Of a stretch of 64,000 bases of DNA, positions 59,201 through 64,000 are shown one piece after another. Source of the DNA: Arbacia lixula (lineage: Eukaryota > Echinodermata > Echinoidea > Arbacioida > Arbaciidae); contig OZ022596.1 of the NCBI GenBank assembly GCA_963669155.1, forward strand, positions 9,978,353 to 10,042,352, given 5' to 3'. Positions within the stretch are counted from its first letter, which is position 1; every line of letters starts with the position of its first letter. Below the pieces are notes generated by a model. The model did not search any database and was not told where the DNA came from. It saw only the letters and a list, made by a program, of their open reading frames with translations. Both the position numbers and the translations under genes were made by a program.

Positions 59201-59588
59201 ATGCGTGCATATAAAGCGGCGGAAGACTTTGAACAGAATTGTTAACTTGTCGAATAAACGGAATCTTGGATTAAAATACCCTTCTGAAAAAAAAAACCCG
59301 GAAACGTTCGTTGATTACAAGAATCTGCAATAATTATGTCCAAATTTTGAAAAGAAGAGAATCGAGCTCTACCGGCAGCCTATCGGACATTCAGAATGGT
59401 TAGGAAAGATAGCAACAGGGGTCGCGTATGTTGAAAAGCCCGCTTGCTTTGGCAGGACGCTGTAAAATAGTGAATAAACCTCGTAACAATTTAAAAAGAA
59501 CAACTTGCCGAAAACAGGATCTTGAATTAAAATACCCACGTTAATGATAATCAAGCGTTCTCTTTGTTGTTTAATAGTAAGAACCTCC
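59197..59588 (+). repeat. LTR-like direct repeat, right copy
   Basis: Starts AGCATGCGTGCATATAAAGC and ends AGTAAGAACCTCC. Differs from the left copy by scattered substitutions and a poly-A length change. Confidence 0.65.
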
Positions 59589-59848
59589 CCATCTTCGTTT
59601 CTATTGTTTTACTCTTTGATCGATAGTGCAGAGCAGGAGACTCACAAAAAAAGGACATCGGGATTTCATTGATTAAGGGTAACTAAGTTCAGATCCTGCT
59701 TTTTGTTTGGTAAGGTCTTTTACAAGTTTCATACAATTGGAGAATACGTTGATATGAAATGTATTGCGTCATGCAGCTAGAAAGCGGGCTTTTCAAGCCG
59801 AGAGGTAGGAAAAGATGAGTGTGTGAGAAAAAAGAAAGGGGAGATAAA

Positions 59849-59985
59849 TATTTCGCCAAGTTGACATAAATTTTTTTGTAAGTCGACTTGGCAAAGCTAA
59901 AATATCTCGCCATGTTGACATATAACTTTATCTAAGTCAACTTCGCAAGATAAGTATAAAGTATAAAGATAAAGTATCTCGCCAA
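59849..59985. repeat. Repeated small hairpins (CGCCAAGTTGACAT / AAGTCGACTTGGC)
   Basis: Two successive imperfect hairpins, then a third half-copy ATCTCGCCAAGTCG. Confidence 0.65.
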
Positions 59986-60639
59986 GTCGTACCTAGTACA
60001 GTAATAAATTGCGATAATAATTGTTATCCAAATCGTTCGAGCACGTGGCCGTGGAAGTTGATCGCTACTCGGTCGCCGTGCATGCGAGACGACACGGCGC
60101 ACTGGCTAGCTGTACGCCGTTTCGAACTTTGGTGCGTGCTATACCATGCTTCGCTACGGACATCAAATAACGCCTTTCGTTGACATGCTTTTAAATTAAG
60201 AAATAATTAGAAGTCGAACACTAGTACTACACGTGGAACTATAGTACAGGCACATGTTACATCTTCATTCGAGAGCAAGCTCCGCCGCGGAATTGAAGTC
60301 TAGTGGCCACGGGAATCATAGAAATTGCATCTGCGAATTCTGATAGACATGATACGGGGGCAGCAATAGCTCATTTATAGCTGCAGTTGCCGCCAGCTTG
60401 CTTGCAGCGAGCTGCCGCTAGCTGCAGCGGGCCGGGGATTAAAGCTATAATCCGACCGATTAAGAAGTATGGCAGCAAGCGGCAGCGGGCACAGGGGGAG
60501 CTGCGAGAGTGGATGTGAGTTCTATTGTGCTTTAATTATCTCAGCTAGCTGCCGCTGGCTGACGCTATTATCCCGTCTTAGAGCGTGCAGGCGTACGCTC
60601 GCGGCGTGCACGCTGCCAAAATAATATGGATGTGCTCCC

Positions 60640-60835
60640 TTATTGGGTTGGTACTTGTTTTGTGATAAATGTGATCATGCTGTGGTTCAGGGTATATGGT
60701 ACTTCCTATTGTACCTGAAATTCATATATCACTGCGCGAAAATGTTATTGGGTTGGTACTTGTTTTGTGGTAAATGTGATCATGCTGTGGTTCAGGGTAT
60801 ATGGTACTTCCTATTGTACCTGTTGTTACTATGCT
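60640..60835 (+). repeat. Tandem duplication (~106 bp) of the insertion-site sequence
   Basis: TTATTGGGTTGGTACTTGTT..TATTGTACCTG occurs at 60640 and 60746. The second copy preserves the site interrupted by the 6.85 kb element. Confidence 0.8.
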
Positions 60836-61039
60836 AAATACGACACATTTTTCTTGTACAGAACGGGGCAGTTGTGCCCTAACACATATTTTGCATATCA
60901 AATGATTACTAAACAAATACGCTCGAATGGTTCTTGACATAGATTTATTCACATGCTTTTAACCACTTTAAATTGGCAATCAGTTAAACAAATATCCAGT
61001 ATTCCCACAACACGAACATAATTCATGGAAAGATTAATT

Positions 61040-61163
61040 TCCTAAAATCAGAAGTGCGTCGTATCACCACGCTAAATGTCACAGGTACATCTGTGATAGT
61101 TACCACACTTAATATGACAGATGCATGTATGGTAGTTACCACACTAACTACCACAGGTATATA
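61040..61163 (+). repeat. Minisatellite, left part
   Basis: Degenerate repeats of ACCACGCTAAAT..CACAGGTACATCTGTGATAG. Interrupted by the element at 61164-62540. Confidence 0.65.
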
Positions 61164-62540
61164 GGGGAGAGCGGGGTAAATACGGAAAGGGGTAATACCA
61201 GACAGGCCTGTTTCAGGACTATCGCAATAGATGTCGTTCTAAATGTATCCTGGATGACATGCTCTGCACGTGATAAGTCAAGCTCCAGAAAAAAGTCTTT
61301 ATTTCCGTCATTTAATGAAAAGACAAAATGCAATTTATACCCACAGAATGGGTTTATAGATTTCAGTTTATCGATTCATTGCTTTAAGGGGGTTAGATTT
61401 ACAGTACTTTTTGCAACAAAGTTTTATTCAGTGTGATCCATTGTTTAACACAAATGCAGTGTTAATTGTTATGAATCAGCGGTTTAGGCTGTATAAAGGT
61501 ATCATGGGTCAAAGGTCAATGTGGGGTTATAGCGGACGGGTGTACGTTATTGCCCCACGTTGTTCGGTATTACCGGTAACATAATATTTACTCTCATATA
61601 ACGAGGAATCTAAAGTAACAGGGTGAATATATCATTGTCCACAAAAGCTCGTTATAAGAAGCAAGTTCTACTGCTTATGATAATGATTACACGCGTCGTA
61701 TTTTACAGGACCTACATCTATAAAATAAAACACTGAAGAACGACTTGAAACATGGATGCCATATACGTGCAGGGTAAGATGTTTTTGACTTGCCATTTAC
61801 ATTTGCTTTAAAAATCCACATTGTTGATTATTTCCACATTTCTCACAAAATGTAAAACTGAGAATTACTTATTACTGCTCTGCTCATTAAGCACAATGAC
61901 TCAAACGGTAATTCATTAACTGTCTGAAAGAGTGGTAAATTCCTTTCAAATAAAGAATAAGTATTCCACAGAACTTGCGTTTCGTGTTATGGCTTGTGTT
62001 TGGTTTCAGTAAAAGAAAACTCAGCTGAATTAACATTTCAGTTATTCAAATAGTCCGATATCTTCTCATTAACGAATAAAATTCCATGAGGCTTAGCTTA
62101 GGTATAAATGGATCTATAAGATCCAGATCAACATTAATAAATAAACCAAAATGTACATAATTAGTACGCTTCTCAATGCATAGGTTCGGACTAAAAAACT
62201 TCACAGAAGTCAACATAAGAGAATTTACGGAATAGTTAGTGTCTTCTTCGAGGGTTAGCTTAATTAGGCAAGGCTCGAAACAGTCAACCTTATCTTCTGT
62301 CCTTATTTACCTCACCACATGTCCGTAATTCCCCACTTTTGGTCGGGGAATAGCGCACATCTATGACAATACTTGTTTAAAGATAACTTTAAAAAGAATT
62401 AACGCTGTCTGCCATTATCTATGCCATAATGAGGGTATACCGCATAGGTACATTATACGATGTCCATTTGATGATGGGAATACTCGTTGTGCTAATACGC
62501 AAGGTTGAAATTTTATGTCAGTATTTACCCTGCTCTCCCC
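61164..62540. mobile_element. 1.38 kb DNA transposon with GGGGAGAGCGGGG TIRs
   Basis: Left end GGGGAGAGCGGGGTAAATAC, right end (inverted) GGGGAGAGCAGGGTAAATAC. Flanked by TA on both sides. No transposase-like frame. A truncated inverted relative lies at 41700-42465. Superfamily not assigned. Confidence 0.8.
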
Positions 62541-62815
62541 TATGTGGTACTTACCAAGCTAAATACCACAGGTACATGTGTGATAGTTACTAACCTCCCC
62601 GTGGTGCTTCTTGGGGTACCCGTTGCTACCACGCTAAATACTACGGGTACATCAGTGGTAGTTACCAACATGCCCAGTGCAAATTCGTGTGGTACCTGTT
62701 GCTATAATACTAAATACCACATGTACATCTGTGCTCTTACCAAACTGTCCTGTGGTACTTCCTGGGGTATCTCTTGTTACCATGCTAAATAGCATGGTGG
62801 TATACTATAGTAGAT
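62541..62815 (+). repeat. Minisatellite, right part
   Basis: About three ~80-90-bp repeats of TACCA-GCTAAATACCACAGG, GTACATCTGTG and GTGGTACTTCTTGGGGTA. The 95-codon frame here is repeat-derived. Confidence 0.7.
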
Positions 62816-62939
62816 AATGCTTTAGATTAGCGGGTAGTATGAATTGTATTTGTATAACCAATGTACTACTACTACTGACTTTTCCTATTTTTATTCTCAA
62901 CTGTGAAGAGTAAATCATGTTCTACCAAATAAATATTAA

Positions 62940-63180
62940 GATATTTTATATATTACTGCCATACAGGTGCGCCTAAGCTATCAAGCTTCTACAGCTTTTA
63001 CAGGCGTCCCTTTTTCCCCATTAACCATTCATACATTCAAATTCTTAATACATGTCAAATATTACTTGTTTTGTTCATTATCTATGAAATGTATTTTTAT
63101 GTTTGTATCATTTTTTAAGTTGATTGAAAGAAATAAAGTTCAATCAAACAATCAATCAACCAATCAATCAATAAACAAAA
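62940..63180 (+). repeat. Retroelement 3'-tail-like sequence with (CAAT)n
   Basis: TTTTTAAGTTGATTGAAAGAAATAAAG is followed by imperfect CAATCAAT repeats, as at the 3' ends of CR1/L2-type LINEs. The first part is written here only as landmarks: TTGATTGAAAGAAATAAAG at ~63120. Confidence 0.5.
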
Positions 63181-63860
63181 AGGATTTTTTTTACCCTTTT
63201 ATTCCTAAAGAAAAAGTTGAGATATATCGTCTTCAAGAAACAAGCGATAATTCCATACTCACCTGTTTTTTGGTCATGTGATATCATTTGGCATAAACTT
63301 CAACAAAGTTCAATAATTTATGCTCTCAATACCAAGCCAGGAGAGACTCACTGACTTATTACACATTACATGCACTTATTATTGTTTGGGTTTAAAATTA
63401 GATTATAAGCACCAATGTTCAAGTAATGGCTCTATTTTTGTTGTAAAATATAGGTAGCAATTAACGTGTTTCTTCGATTAGTTACGGTATCAATTAAATT
63501 TTTTTTGAAAAAATGCACTTTAATCGTACAGTTCAGCTAACTATCAATTTCAAAATACAAGTACGTGTATCATGGTATGACTATTCGTTCGGGGAGAAAT
63601 TGTCATTTCAAATACACTGACCTGAATCTTATTAAGTATGAACACTGATGGTTAGAAGTAATCGCTTTGATATTTCTTGTTATCTTTTCAAACATCTTTA
63701 TATTTATCAATTACAAATGCGCCATTAAGGCATTTTTGCACTGGTAATACACACATATTTATTTAATGCAGTATGGAATCTGGTAGAGAACAAGTTGAAT
63801 CACCGTTTGCTGTACGATGTAAATTGTTTGTAATAAATGCAACATAGCCCTGTATGTTAT
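63181..63860. other. No gene; 3' flank of the minus-strand gene
   Basis: AT-rich. On the minus strand AATAAA lies ~10 nt after the stop of the gene at 63869-64000. Confidence 0.4.
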
Positions 63861-63868
63861 TTATTATT

Positions 63869-64000
63869 TTATGCTTTATCTGACTTCTTCGACTTTCTTC
63901 GTGTCAAGACGCAGGCGACGATGATAACGACGAGGAATATGAGAGCAGTGATGACGACCACGATGATGATGATTCGCCGGTTGAACTTGTTCATCACGTG
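63869..64000 (-). CDS. C-terminal exon of a single-pass membrane protein, 5' partial
   Basis: The minus-strand frame is open from the window edge to TAA (63869-63871), 43 codons. It reads HVMNKFNRRIIIIVVVITAL then IFLVVIIVACVLTRRKSKKS and DKA. That is a ~24-residue hydrophobic segment followed by a short basic tail, the usual end of a type I membrane protein. The AATAAA signal just downstream supports a true 3' end. The extracellular part and any family assignment lie outside the window. The Ile run comes partly from a GAT-rich stretch, so chance cannot be excluded. Confidence 0.45.
   Translation of the reverse strand, partial: HVMNKFNRRIIIIVVVITALIFLVVIIVACVLTRRKSKKSDKA

Larger units (their letters stand above)
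53788..60639. mobile_element. 6.85 kb DNA transposon, PIF/Harbinger-like, perfect 40-bp TIRs, TTA target duplication
   Basis: The TIRs 53788-53827 and 60600-60639 begin GGGAGCACATCCATATTATT and match over 40 bp without mismatch. TTA flanks both sides (53785-53787, 60640-60642). An uninterrupted neighbour monomer at ~60724-60760 reads GCGAAAATGTTATTGGGTTG, matching the flanks with a single TTA. A 3-bp TTA duplication and GGG-starting TIR fit PIF/Harbinger. Subterminal GCAGC/GCTGC-rich stretches (53828-54000; 60380-60560) may be transposase-binding arrays. No transposase or Myb-like frame is seen, so it would depend on another copy. It contains the nested features listed separately. Confidence 0.85.

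Noticed and set aside
53788-60639. A transposase gene inside the 6.85 kb element
   Set aside because: The longest frames (54718, 55735, 56123) are repeat-derived or lack DDE or Myb-like features.

Overview
The window is animal genomic DNA. It is AT-rich and gene-poor, has spliced genes with GT-AG introns, and is crowded with transposable elements. Helentron, CR1/L2-like and jockey-like retroelements, long-arm MITEs and duplicated class A GPCRs suggest a marine invertebrate, possibly a deuterostome such as an echinoderm. The species cannot be fixed from the sequence. No bacterial operon, rRNA, canonical tRNA or CRISPR array was seen.

Layout. 1-2391: C-terminal part of a Helentron (PIF1-like helicase fused to an AP-type endonuclease), open at the left edge. 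2857-6672: four units of a ~0.55 kb repeat, one interrupted by a decayed jockey-like LINE. 7330-10240: dispersed repeats, one hairpin, GT-rich DNA. 10237-16650: a tandem array of ~1.7 kb units with tRNA-like promoters, cAMP-response-element palindromes and CG-alternating blocks. 16700-31300: a 407-codon CR1/L2-like reverse transcriptase on the minus strand, TIR and foldback elements, a duplicated polypurine tract and a decayed LINE.

31370-53640: a cluster of related rhodopsin-class receptors, all on the plus strand. Genes B (37376-43699) and C (49729-53223) each have three exons of exactly 348, 136 and 575 nt and encode 352 residues with seven membrane segments. Copy A (31818-32372) is a recombinant dead exon 1, and copy D (53390-53640) is a frameshifted TM7 fragment. 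B and C differ at about 40 of 116 residues in exon 1, yet share a 215-nt identical tract in exon 3, which points to gene conversion. Both first introns carry the same LINE relic, so that insertion predates the duplication. Intron 2 of B grew to 3.5 kb by nested DNA-transposon insertions that C lacks.

53788-60639: a 6.85 kb element with perfect 40-bp terminal inverted repeats and a TTA target duplication (PIF/Harbinger-like). It holds LTR-like direct repeats flanking an array of alternating ~240-bp monomers. It sits in a minisatellite that also received a second DNA transposon (61164-62540). The right edge has the last exon of an unidentified single-pass membrane protein on the minus strand (63869-64000).

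The only convincing host genes are GPCR B, GPCR C and probably the right-edge fragment. The rest is mobile or repetitive DNA. Exact homology boundaries are read by eye and may be off by tens of bases.
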